This document shows, in pieces, positions 33,265-42,781 of a stretch of 64,000 nt of DNA. The notes beneath the pieces are model-generated. The model was not told where the DNA came from and searched no databases. It was given only the letters and a program-made list of their open reading frames with translations. This stretch comes from Cricetomys ansorgei (Eukaryota; Chordata; Mammalia; Rodentia; Nesomyidae): positions 2,048,001 through 2,112,000 of the forward strand of contig JAMJFZ010000879.1 in NCBI GenBank assembly GCA_026225945.1. Direction: 5' to 3'. The position numbers and the translations under genes are program-made. Positions within the stretch are counted from its first letter, which is position 1. Each line of letters begins with the position of its first letter.

Positions 33265-33395
33265 ACTGGATCGTTATAACTAACCCTATTTTATAATTCC
33301 AAACCTAAGATACACGTACCTAGTGATTTACCCAAGATCGCATATTTGTACAACGTGGTACATAAATCCCTAGCCTTGTGAGCCTCTGAAACATT
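33265..33395 (-). mobile_element. MIR SINE fragment, minus
   Basis: Inverted MIR core: 'aaccctattttataattcca', 'aacctaagatacacgtacc', 'tagtgatttacccaagatcg', 'catatttgtacaacgtggta' parallels the inverted MIR 'cccattttacagatgagg...gacttgcccaaggtcaca...agtggca'. Confidence 0.62.
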
Positions 33396-33504
33396 ATCAC
33401 AGCTTTCTAAGAGAAAGTAATCACAGGTTTTTGTTATAAATGGTAAGAAAAGAGATGGTTTCTGACTATTCCTGTTTCCAATTGTAAAATTATAGGTGCC
33501 TTGT

Positions 33505-33590
33505 AGTGTCTTTCCCGCTCTCTCCCTCTTCCTCTCACTCTCCTCTCCCTCTCTCTCTCCTCCCACTTCTCCCTCCCTCCCTCCCCAGTT
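33505..33590. repeat. CT-rich polypyrimidine tract
   Basis: About 85 bases of C and T (CTCTCC, CCCTCCCT) ending CCCCAG. The end resembles a 3' splice site, but no exon-like sequence follows that I can recognise. Treated as low-complexity DNA. Confidence 0.85.
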
Positions 33591-35298
33591 TTCACCCTGT
33601 GACCTGATTCTAAGACAAGAGAGCTTCCCCAAAGATTCAAACTATTCCAATTGCTTCTTGACTGTGGCAAAAACAAGAAATCTAAGTGCCTGTATCTTAG
33701 GCGTGCAGTGAGTTGGGAAAGATACTTATCACACCCACATTGATATCCTGATAGCAGAATAAAAAAGCCCTGCAGGGAGCTGTTCTGACTTTGCATGCAC
33801 AAAGCCATCAGGCTGTTTTTACTGGTTTTCTAAGGCTTCAAAATCAGATTTCATTATGCCGTCCATCCTCCCAAACCCTGGACAGCAGACATTATCATAA
33901 ATAAACAAACTCCTGCATATACTTCACAAGAAGGTTCCGATGGGGACCCTAAAGGCCACCTTTCTATTACTGCTCCAGCAGAGATGAGAATGGGCAGCAG
34001 CAGCTCTGCTCCTAGAAGCCTGCACTGTGCCTGCTGGCTGCCAACACTCCTGGTTTTATCTCCTGACTTAACGGTGTCCCACACTTCCCTGCAAAGGCAT
34101 AGCTGCATGTTATCATGTACAGAATAATGCCAACTTCATCTGCTGTGGAATCCTAACAGAATAAGAGCAGTTGAGGAAATGTTAGGCAGGAGCATGAAAT
34201 TATAATTAGCAAATCAGAAGCATCAGAAGGAATTCTCTGAAGAACTTTGACCAAGCCTGTGGGTTCTCAGAAGGAAAAGACACATACAGCTACCGTTGCT
34301 ATAGCAACAAGCCAACAACATTTACTTTCTAGGAAAGGATTTAATAGTTTAATAAGCTTGGAAATTACTATTAGACCCTGAAGTTAAAGGTTAAGGTGAA
34401 AAGAGATTAAAAGTTAATAATACCAAGGGCTTTTACGATGCTACGCTCAGAAGTCTTTTGAAGGCTGACTGATTCGACACCCAAAACATCATCCTGTAAA
34501 ATAAGGTTCAGTGTCAAAGGCAAGGATCAGGGCCATTGGGAAGGTGTCTTTCAGAGCTCTGAGGTCCATCCCGAGGTTAACCCACACAAAGGGGAGGGGA
34601 AGAGCACACTAAAACAGAGAAAGTTGAAGCACACATCCACAGGCATAGGACAACCCTTTGCTCTAATGCAAAGTTAAAGCTCTTAAGACTTACTGCTGTC
34701 ATAAATTTACCAAATCCAATAATCAGAAAATTGTGCTGCTGTACTGCTGCAGTGTCTGGCTGGTGTACTGTGGGAAGCTGGCAAAGGAATTCAGATAATA
34801 CTTCCCTGAGAGATACCTTAATTTATGACTTGGGAATTAAGGGAAGCATACACATACATAGAAATCAACTCACAGGTGCCAGAGCATGTGTGAGCTCTAA
34901 GCATCCTGCAATTACACTCTAGGATGTTTGGAGGAATCATGCAGAAGCAAGCCAACATGTTCTCATCACAGAAATTTAAAATGACTACATAGCATTTAAT
35001 GCCCAGGATCCACAATAAATAAAGTTTGCCCCTACTCACAAGTATGAGGTGGGATGTATGTATATAAGCAACTCTTTTTGACATTGGGGTCATGATTCTT
35101 CCCACCATTCAATGTAATCTAAATCAACACACAAGTGATTTGAACATAGGTCAATTTTGTGTATATCTTACTCATTTGTTTCCTCAATTTTACATGATAT
35201 CAATATCTGATTTCAAACAACCACCCTTAGGCTCCCAGTCATCAAAATCCTGTTAGTATCTCTCATAGAGAAGTAATAAAGTGTTCTCATTTAGGAGG
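33591..35298. other. Unassigned, repeat-free DNA
   Basis: 1.7 kb without any repeat I recognise, including SINEs. It contains the perfect 14-bp X-box palindrome listed separately. The longest frame is 124 codons (33434-33808, minus) and is low-complexity in part. Confidence 0.5.
34295..34308. promoter_or_regulatory. RFX-type X-box palindrome
   Basis: GTTGCTATAGCAAC is a perfect 14-bp inverted repeat matching the symmetrical X-box recognised by RFX transcription factors (GTTGCC/T then R-GCAAC). It lies in sequence without recognisable repeats. The match is direct; regulatory function is inference. Confidence 0.45.
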
Positions 35299-35517
35299 CC
35301 CTAAAGCAGCAGTTCTTATCCTGTGGGGTATGACCCCTTTGGGTATCAAATGACCCTTCACAGGGATCACCAAAGACCATCTGCCTATCAGATATTCACA
35401 ATTCATAACAGGAGCAAAATTACAGTTATGACTTAGCAATTAAAGCGATTTTATGGTTACGGTCACCACAACATGAGGAGCTGTATTAAAGGAAGGTTGA
35501 GAACCACTGCCCTAAAG
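35299..35517 (-). mobile_element. URR1-like hAT MITE with 8-bp target duplication
   Basis: A 203-bp element (35307-35509) flanked by identical 8-bp copies CCCTAAAG (35299-35306, 35510-35517). Terminal inverted repeats start CAGCAGTTCT at the left and end AGAACCACTG at the right. Internal phrases 'tatgacccctttgggtatca', 'aaatgacccttcacagggat' and 'aggaaggttgagaaccactg' match the rodent URR1 hAT-Charlie family. It has no transposase. Orientation is given relative to the copy at 57.4 kb, which is inverted to this one. Confidence 0.92.
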
Positions 35518-36714
35518 GAAATTATTCGTGTAAGCCTATAATGAACAGAAGGCAACACTGAGATACTGCGTGGCAAATAGATACAGGGCCAGAGCAAGAA
35601 GGACCTGATGTGGGCTGAGAACTGGCATTCGTGATGCTCGGTAGACTTCGATAGAAATGAGATTGCAAGTCGTTTGGCTCTATGGTCAGCTTTGGTCTGC
35701 ACTTGTACCACCTCCCCTGGAGCTGGGCAAGACGGTCAACCATTACTCCAATCTTCTGGAATACACATACACACAAGTCTGTGTATGTAATTTTTAAAAG
35801 CCCCTTTTTAGAAAGTTTGGAACACCACAGAGTCTCACAGTCCCTCTAGAATCAGGACATTGTGTGAACATACAGATGAGCCTTTATTCCTTTCCTCTAT
35901 CCCTTCCATTAACTTATCAATGCCTCTGCACTAATTGGAACTAATAAGAAGCACATTGCTAATAGACTCGATGTTCTATGAAAACATTCTCACTGACTAT
36001 AAAAATCCAGAGATCTGGAATTGTTGCCACGATTCGCTCTCAGGCTCAGTCTGTCATATTTCAAAGTGGGAAGAGTGTCCATATTTAGTCTGAGAATTGA
36101 CAATAGTGTCAATATCTCCATGAAAATCCTAAACTGAGAGAACTACTATCCAACTCCTCCATATACATGCACATATAAATGCATGAGGAGCAACTGCTAT
36201 GCTAACTTCATTTTGCTCTTGCAATTAATCTGCTTGAATTTTATTAAGAGTGAGGACCTGCCGGCCTACAGGAACATAAACATTCATATTTAAGGTAGTA
36301 GTCATGGGCCATTGAGAAAGAGTTTCTTCCTCTGCATTTTTAAGAAGCTTAAATACTTATTTTGATGGTGATTAATGTTCCCTCTGTAATTAAGTGATAA
36401 CTAAGTATTCAGTCCCAGTGCCTCCCCACTTATGAAACCATACTTGACTTGCCACCAGCTTTCCATGAACATGTTGACAAAGTGTCTTCTGAACTAATGT
36501 CGCACTTGTATAGTACACTTAAGTGTATTTTCTGGTTAATATTTATCATCTCTTATGAGTTATACTTTGGTGAGTTCTTAATTGATCTTGCTGAGATGAC
36601 TAGCTATTATAAGGATGAAAAAAATCATTGTAACAAGTAATAAAGAAATAGCTAAAACAGATAGGTAGCACATATATTTTTGGTGGTGGTGGTGGTGATT
36701 ATTTTAGGGGGTGA
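35518..36714. other. Unassigned non-coding DNA
   Basis: No repeat or exon recognised. A (TGG)-type tract lies near 36682-36698. Confidence 0.5.
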
Positions 36715-36795
36715 GGGTGCTTTTGAATTTTAAAGCAATGATTAAGCCTAGGACCTCACTTATGCCAACAAGCACTCAACCACAGAACTATTTAA
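36715..36795 (-). mobile_element. ID/B4-head SINE fragment, minus
   Basis: On the minus strand: 'ttctgtggttgagtgcttgt' with 'gcataagtgaggtccta' corresponds to the ID/B4 tRNA-like head (agctcagtggtagagtgcttgcc...gaggtcctgg). Confidence 0.65.
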
Positions 36796-37107
36796 TATAC
36801 TTCCTTAAACTGATCACCAACGTAGTTTCCAGCTCTGAATATCTAGTTTCAATGAAATCTAAATAAACACACTGGTCCTTACATATAGCCTTTGATGATT
36901 TGCATGAATATCAAGCAACGAAGAAGAAAAAAAAAAAGCCTTATGTTTGAAAGACTATAACCTTGGCCACTGAACTAAATGTCTACTTGTCCTGAAGATC
37001 AAAGAGGACCACTGTGCAAATGAAAGATAAGCAAAGAGCTTTGGGGTTTCCTTTTGGGTGAACCTAATTACATAGTCCCAATCTCTTCCTTAGATGATTT
37101 CCCAGAG

Positions 37108-37175
37108 AGTAGTAGTGGTGGTGGTGGTGGTGGTGGTGGTGGTGGTGGTGGTAGTAGTAGTAATAGTACTAATAA
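37108..37175. repeat. (TGG)n trinucleotide array flanked by (TAG)n
   Basis: About 13 GTG/TGG units (37115-37152) bordered by AGT units on both sides and a TAATAG/AATAAT tail. Likely length-variable. Confidence 0.95.
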
Positions 37176-37683
37176 TGCCTGGCATCTAAGTGTTGGTTAA
37201 CTCAGCCTGGTGGGTTCTCATAATGTAATAAAATTATCCCAAACTGAAAAATAAGGTATTTGGGAATTAAAAGTTTAATCAATAAGGACGTTAAAAAAAT
37301 AACTCAAATTCTATTGAGATAAGACGACTAAGGTCCATCTAAATTATTAAAAGCCATCTAGAGGCAAATTTGGGTAGACAAAAAGCATAAGACACTCTGA
37401 TTCCAAAAAAGAAACACATTGCATAAACTATAGATTACAGGTTCGAAGTACAAATCAAATACTTGCTGTTCACCCAGATCTGTTGGTTCTACCCTTTTAT
37501 ATAACGAATGTTCATCCCCCAGTTATATGCTGACCTAGCCTTTAATTTGTTTGGGTCTGAGACCTGAGGTGGTTGAGTCACATAGATAAAAAATACAGAT
37601 CATGTTCCAAAGGAAATAAGAGAACTTATTCTGAGCCCAAAATGAGTGATCATGGCCGGGGACACAGATTCAAGTTACCCTAT
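37176..37683. other. Unassigned non-coding DNA
   Basis: Nothing recognised between the trinucleotide array and the LTR pair. Confidence 0.45.
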
Positions 37684-37783
37684 ATGATGATTTGAATGAG
37701 GATCAGGCATTTGAACACTTGGCCCCCAGTTGGTGACACTATTTGGGAATATTTAGGAGGTGTAGCCTTCCTGGTAGAAGTAT
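37684..37783 (+). mobile_element. MaLR (MTD/ORR1-like) LTR, 5' part
   Basis: 'gatgatttgaatgaggatca', 'ggcatttgaacacttggccc', 'ccagttggtgacactatttg', 'ggaggtgtagccttcctgg' is the first ~100 bp of a MaLR LTR. It is interrupted after GTAT (37780-37783) by another LTR and continues at 38337. Confidence 0.88.
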
Positions 37784-38336
37784 TGTTAATCCCACTGGTC
37801 AAGAAAAAGACCATTACCACAATTTTTGAGCCAAATTGGAAACAAGCTTTAATAGACACTAGCCAGGACCATTTTGAGGTTCCCACAGAAAGGCCGAGTC
37901 ACATTCTGGGGTTCCACAAAATGGTGACAAGTCACATTTTGCAGAGGCTTATAAAGGCACAACCTATAAGGCTAACTATTTCTCAGGTCCAATCAAGGGG
38001 AAGCATATATCCTGATGTACTTCCTGCCTGTGTATCTCCCAGTTACATTCAATCAGGGACAAGCATGCATCCTGACATTTCCTGCCTACGAATGTCCCAT
38101 CTACATGTGATCACACACAACCAGTGCAGTTGGAGCACATCTGGTACAGTTGAATTAACCAAGCTTGCTTAAGGAATCAACACACATGACCTGTTATCTC
38201 ATATGAATGCCCCCCCAGAATTCCAGGAAGTTATCTGACCTTGGGCAAGTGGAGATTAAAGGATTATCTGTCTTTTTGTTTTACAGATATCTTAGACATA
38301 GTAATTAAAGCTTAAAACATAACTTTAGCTCTCACA
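37784..38336 (-). mobile_element. Solo LTR inserted in a MaLR LTR, minus
   Basis: A 553-bp insertion starting TGTTA and ending CTCACA, flanked by 4-bp GTAT copies (37780-37783 and 38337-38340). On the minus strand it carries a TATA-like box (complement of 'gcttataaagg', ~37948-37957) and, further on, an ATTAAA signal (~37847-37852), the order expected in an LTR. A 4-bp duplication fits class I (gammaretrovirus-like) integration; 5 bp is possible if a shared A is counted. The family is not recognised. The 158-codon frame at 37696-38172 runs across the junction and is not a gene. Confidence 0.7.
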
Positions 38337-38600
38337 GTATGTCTCTGGAAGCAAGCTTTGAGAGGATATACCCTCTCGCCTTACTTCCAGTTTGCTGTCT
38401 GTCTCTGCTTCCTATTTTTGGTTGAAAATTTGGTCTCCCAGCTTCCTGCTCCAGCCACCATGCCTGCCACTTACTACCATGACTCCCTGCCATGATGGAC
38501 TATTATCCCTCTGAAATAGTGAGCCAAAATAAGCTCTTTCTTCCCTAAGTTGCATTTGGTCATAGTATTTTACCACAGCAACATAAAAGTAACTAATATA
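38337..38600 (+). mobile_element. MaLR LTR, 3' part
   Basis: Continues the LTR split at 37783: 'gtatgtctctggaagcaagc', 'tttgagaggatatacc', 'ccagcttcctgctccagcca', 'ccctgccatgatggactatt', 'gtgagccaaaataagctctt' (polyadenylation-type signal), 'accacagcaacataaaagta', 'actaata'. Confidence 0.9.
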
Positions 38601-39009
38601 CTTAACACATTAATGACATAATAATGACATATTTTATCATAACAAACATTACAATAACTTACATAGCCAAGGGGCAAAGAGAAGTTGTAAGGAAATTTGT
38701 GCACCAAATACTTAAAAGAGAAATGAGGGAACTAGGTTACAGCAGAACATGGGAAATCCTTTCCATAAATGGCAGATGTTATATAACACTCTGAGTTTTA
38801 TGGCTGGAGGAAGCTGGTAATCTGCTAAGCTCAACAATACATTCCAAGGTTTTATCTTATAGTCACAAAGATTTTGGTCAGATACAGAAGTTAGTAGTCA
38901 ATGACTAATGAAGGAACTAAAGATGGTCCAAGATAATTTGTCAGTCTGTAACATTCTACGTCTCACTCATGAAGGTCTAGTCAATGACTTAATACATAGG
39001 GTCTTCAGC
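38601..39009. other. Unassigned, A/T-rich
   Basis: No repeat was recognised with confidence. The right part may be the diverged 5' half of the MLT1-type LTR that follows. Confidence 0.4.
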
Positions 39010-39300
39010 AGAGAGAACTTCAGTTTGGTCACTAGAATGGAGCCCTGTGAATGTGATTATTGTCCATATAAAGGAAACCTCATAGAGCTGCCCGGTGCTT
39101 TCTACTATGTGGAGACCAAGTAAGAAGACTCACAACTGGAAAGAAGGCTCCCATCATATGCCAAGTCTGCTAGAAATATGTACCATCTTGGATATCTCAG
39201 CCTTTACAACTTTAAGAAATTTATGTTGTTTCCAAGCCATGGTTTGGTTAAGCCTATGGGTCTTTTGTTATATAAATGCAAAGACTAGCCTCTTACACAG
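39010..39300 (+). mobile_element. MLT1/MST-type MaLR LTR, old
   Basis: 'gtccatataaaggaaacctc', 'agagctgcccggtgctttct', 'actatgtggagaccaagtaa', 'taccatcttggatatctcag', 'aagaaatttatgttgtttcc', 'aagccatggtttggttaagc', 'cttttgttatataaatgcaa' follows the order of mammalian MST/MLT1 LTR 3' halves. Confidence 0.75.
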
Positions 39301-40445
39301 AGAGATAAGCTGAGATAGTGAGATTCTGTCTCAAATAAAACAAACTAAATAAACAAAGGCATAGAACTAAGATAGGCCAGAGGCAAGAATCAAGGGTCAA
39401 GTCATTAGCCCAGGAGAGTCAGTGTTATGGATCATGGGATTCCTTAGCAAATTTTTATATAGTTATTTATGAGTATAGTTCTGATTCTAGAAAGAAATAG
39501 GATCCATGTAGTGGCTGGAAATGTACTCAGGAGGGTGGCCTGGTGTAATGGTCCACAGGAAAGCACAGTCAGGCAGCTTATATGGGATACCTTACGGCAA
39601 CCAAGCCCATGGGCTATTTATTTTAAGGCAACAATGATACAACTGATCTGGTAAGCCTTCCACTCACTGTCTTCAGCACTGTGTCATTCAGTGGACCCAG
39701 AGAATGGCGAGAGGTTAGGGAGGAAATTTAAACATGGAAAAGTAAGAAACTCCTGCCCTGTAAAAATAAAAGTAAAAACCAAAACCAACAAAAATCCTCC
39801 CTACCCTACTAAAGGGACATCCGAACAAAACTTGAACAATGTCTCCTGTAAGGGCCAAGAGAGGAAGTTTCATTTTTGGACCCTTTCCTCCACATTTTAG
39901 AATATACAAATAATTTTCAGTTTACAGTTGTGAGGGAAGAGTTGGGTGATTAAATGGCAGTTATACAGAGAAGAATAGCTTGTCTCATTTTATTTTACGA
40001 CCAGGTTTCCCAAGTCTTCAAATTGCAAACTCATTAGTCTAGACACCCCCAGCTACTCATAAAATCCAATCTTCTACCTTGCAGGCAGAACATAAACATG
40101 TCCTGTACTTGAAGAACAGAAATATAATAAAGAATATTTATACTGCACTATATTTCACTGACAACAAAAGAAATATTTCTAGTGGTACTTAGCTGTGAAA
40201 CACAGTGTGCTGAGCATTTTAGAATTTCAAGGCTTGAGAGATGCATGAGAGGAAGGGACTGATGTATTCATTGTAGGTATTTGACCAACAAAAGGTAAAA
40301 TTGTACTAACTTCAAAGAGAAATAGAAACTTGTTTCTCTATCAATTAAAATTCAGGGCATCTATCCATTGACTGCTCAAAATGGATCCAATCATCAAACT
40401 CCCCTTACGGCCCCAAATGGTTCCTATAGTTCTAACCATCATGTC
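39301..40445. other. Unassigned non-coding DNA
   Basis: No repeat or exon recognised in 1.1 kb. Frames of 61-69 codons lack features. Confidence 0.5.
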
Positions 40446-40838
40446 CTAGTTAACATTTCTATTTCTGTATTAAAACACCATGACGAAAAGGAACTTGGGA
40501 AGGAAAGGGTTTTGCTTATAACTCTCAGGTTACACTCCACCACTAAGAGAAGTCAGGACAGGAACTGAAGCAGGGACCTCAGAGGGACACTGCTTACTGG
40601 TTTGCTCCTCATAGCTTTCTTAGCCTGCTCCCTGATAGAACTCAGGACTACTGGCCCAAGAGGAGGTTGCACTGCCCCACCATGGGATGGGGCCTCCCAC
40701 ATCAATCATTAATCAAGATAATACCCTCACCTCAGACTTACCTACTGGACAATCTTAGGGAGGCATTTTCTTAGTTCAGATCCCCTCTTCCCCAGTATGT
40801 CTAGATTTGTGTCAAGTTGTCAAAAACCAACCAGCACA
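40446..40838 (-). mobile_element. MaLR (MTE-like) LTR, minus, near full length
   Basis: An inverted LTR of ~393 bp: 'taacatttctatttctgtat', 'aaaacaccatgacgaaaagg', 'gacactgcttactggtttgc', 'ttcttagcctgctccctgat', 'aagaggaggttgcactgccc', 'catcaatcattaatcaagat', 'gtgtcaagttgtcaaaaacc', 'accagcaca'. The same family lies at 54688-55059, also minus. Confidence 0.9.
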
Positions 40839-41439
40839 TATCTCATTGGCCACCCTTTAAATGACCACCTGCCACAGGAAGCTGGGATGCAGTCTTACTC
40901 TAGACAATCAAAATTTGAGCATTCCATTGTGAAGGAAGAAGGGGGGAACTGGTTTCCCGATGTTATTTATCTTTGAGACTGAGACACAATGGGGCTACAA
41001 GAAGACAGCATTAGTAATTAGACCAGCAAAATGCATGTAAATTGGTATGTAAGGTTATCCTGGCAAGAACAACTATGGAGATATAAAAGGCAGACTGTAA
41101 TATTTTCATTTTTAAGCCAAATATTTAGTAAAACAGTCATAACATTTTAATTTCGCATCTATTTTAGTGGCTCAGGGTGATATGGCATTCTGCATGACGA
41201 CATGGTGGTTTTGTGGGTGGCTCATTCCTTAAGCTTATTGGGATGTGCACATAAAGTTGACAGACTTATTATATATATAAATTACCTTTCAAGAACACTG
41301 CAAAGGGCTGAGGGCATTTTGGCTGTCTGCTCTCAACCCAATATTCCTAGTTTTTTTATTAGCACACATGAAGACTAGCGAAGGTATGCCCCCTTTTGAC
41401 TAGTCTGTGCACATCTACAATGAGCTGCAGTTCTTTTAA
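40839..41439. other. Unassigned non-coding DNA
   Basis: No repeat or exon recognised. Short TA-rich run at about 41268-41280. Confidence 0.5.
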
Positions 41440-41587
41440 ACATACATTTTGTGCAGGATGGATGCATAATTGTGGAGGTCAGAAGACAACTTGCCAGACT
41501 CATCCTATATAGGTTCTAGAGCTCAAAATCAAGTCTCCAGGCTTGGCGGAAAGTACCTTTACCCACTGACCCATCTGATCAGTCCAA
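41440..41587 (-). mobile_element. B3-like SINE, minus
   Basis: An inverted B3: 'gtggaggtcagaagacaact', 'ttctagagctcaaaatcaag', 'tctccaggcttggcggaaag', 'tacctttacccactgaccca', 'tctgatcagtcc' (inverted head). Confidence 0.85.
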
Positions 41588-42763
41588 GCTAAGTGTCTTG
41601 ATGAAGCCTCCTCTGCAGGAACCCCATATATGGCTTTTCTAGCATGGTACTTCTAAGGTCCCACTTGATTGTACATAGTCTTATCATGTGGTTATGTTCA
41701 TATATTTCCCTCTCCTTATTTGACTAGCTGTATGTCTTGGTCAGTAAATGATCAAAACTATAGAGTTCTGTAGGAGGAAAGTAACAAACCCTGCAGTCAC
41801 CATGAAGCTTCCAAGAATAATCCAGAAGGCTGCTACAGTCTTCTGAAATGCCTTGTCTACAAGACAAGAGCATTCAGGTAGTTCGATCTCAAAGCAAAGG
41901 CTCCTTGAAGACTGTGCTGGAGGGTGAAGCCACGAATACTCAGGCTTTAGGATGATGACTCTGGCAAAGACACATGACAGATGAGAAAACAGAATCAATC
42001 AGGAAGCCTACACAGTGGCGCCAGTCAGAGTACGGGAGGGCTTCGCCTCCTTTGCACAGTGAGGCTGTGGGCGTAGTCAGGCAAGGGTGAAATGAACTGA
42101 GGTAGTTTGAGAGCTGTGGAGGGTGGTGGCATAACCATACCCTGTTCTCCCTCCACCCACTGCCCTCCAGACCAGACCCAGAAGTATGATGGGGAGGAAG
42201 CACAGTACAGTCTGACAAACAAATGAAGGTGTGGGCGGCCCTGGAACAGCCCACTGAGACACAGAAATTGTTATTCTCCCTCTGTAGCTGCCGTTTCTTT
42301 CCCCATCCCACTCACAGTATTTGGGGTGTTGTTTTTCCTTTCAACAGACACATATATTTCTGTAGCAGCTAGGGAGCACTGACATGAGGTGTCTCCCAAA
42401 TTCTCCCATGTTAAGTGAGTTTCCCATTTGAGTAGACACCATCAGTAAGTCGACCATTGTTCTGCTGCCCTCTATTAGTAATTCTATCTCCTCCCTTTAA
42501 TTTCCCTGGTTATTTTTGTGTGATTTTTTTTTCCATTTTCTATATGATTGACAACACTTGTTCCCTCTCATTATATTTCCTCTTCTGCTGAGTCGTTGTT
42601 TGTGGCAGGCTTATAAACTCTAACTCCCACTATAACTCGGATCGAAAAGAAAATCTAAGTTCTTACTGTACTTTCTCCAGCCCTCTGTGTTAGTCTCAAC
42701 TGCACTAGTTACAGGAAAACAAATTAACTAAATTCAATTAAAACTTAATCTCCTTAATCTCAT
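41588..42763. other. Unassigned, SINE-poor DNA
   Basis: No repeat recognised. Overlapping minus-strand frames at 41741-42311 (61-123 codons) show no domain, and adjacent frames compete for the same DNA, so none is called. Together with 42782-45074 this is a 3.5-kb interval lacking recognisable SINEs or LTRs. Confidence 0.5.
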
Positions 42764-42781
42764 CCAATAGTTCTGACGTCA
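42764..42781. promoter_or_regulatory. CCAAT box plus full CRE motif
   Basis: CCAAT at 42764-42768 is followed five bases later by the perfect CRE palindrome TGACGTCA (42774-42781). NF-Y (CCAAT) and CREB/ATF (CRE) sites are often paired in promoters and enhancers. No TATA box or recognisable first exon follows. Motif presence is direct; activity is inference. Confidence 0.35.

Noticed and set aside
33505..33600. Polypyrimidine tract plus CAG as a 3' splice site
   Set aside because: The tract is simple-sequence DNA and the following ~150 bases show no convincing exon or downstream donor site.
37696..38172. 158-codon frame
   Set aside because: Crosses the junction between a MaLR LTR and the LTR inserted in it, so it cannot be an old conserved gene.
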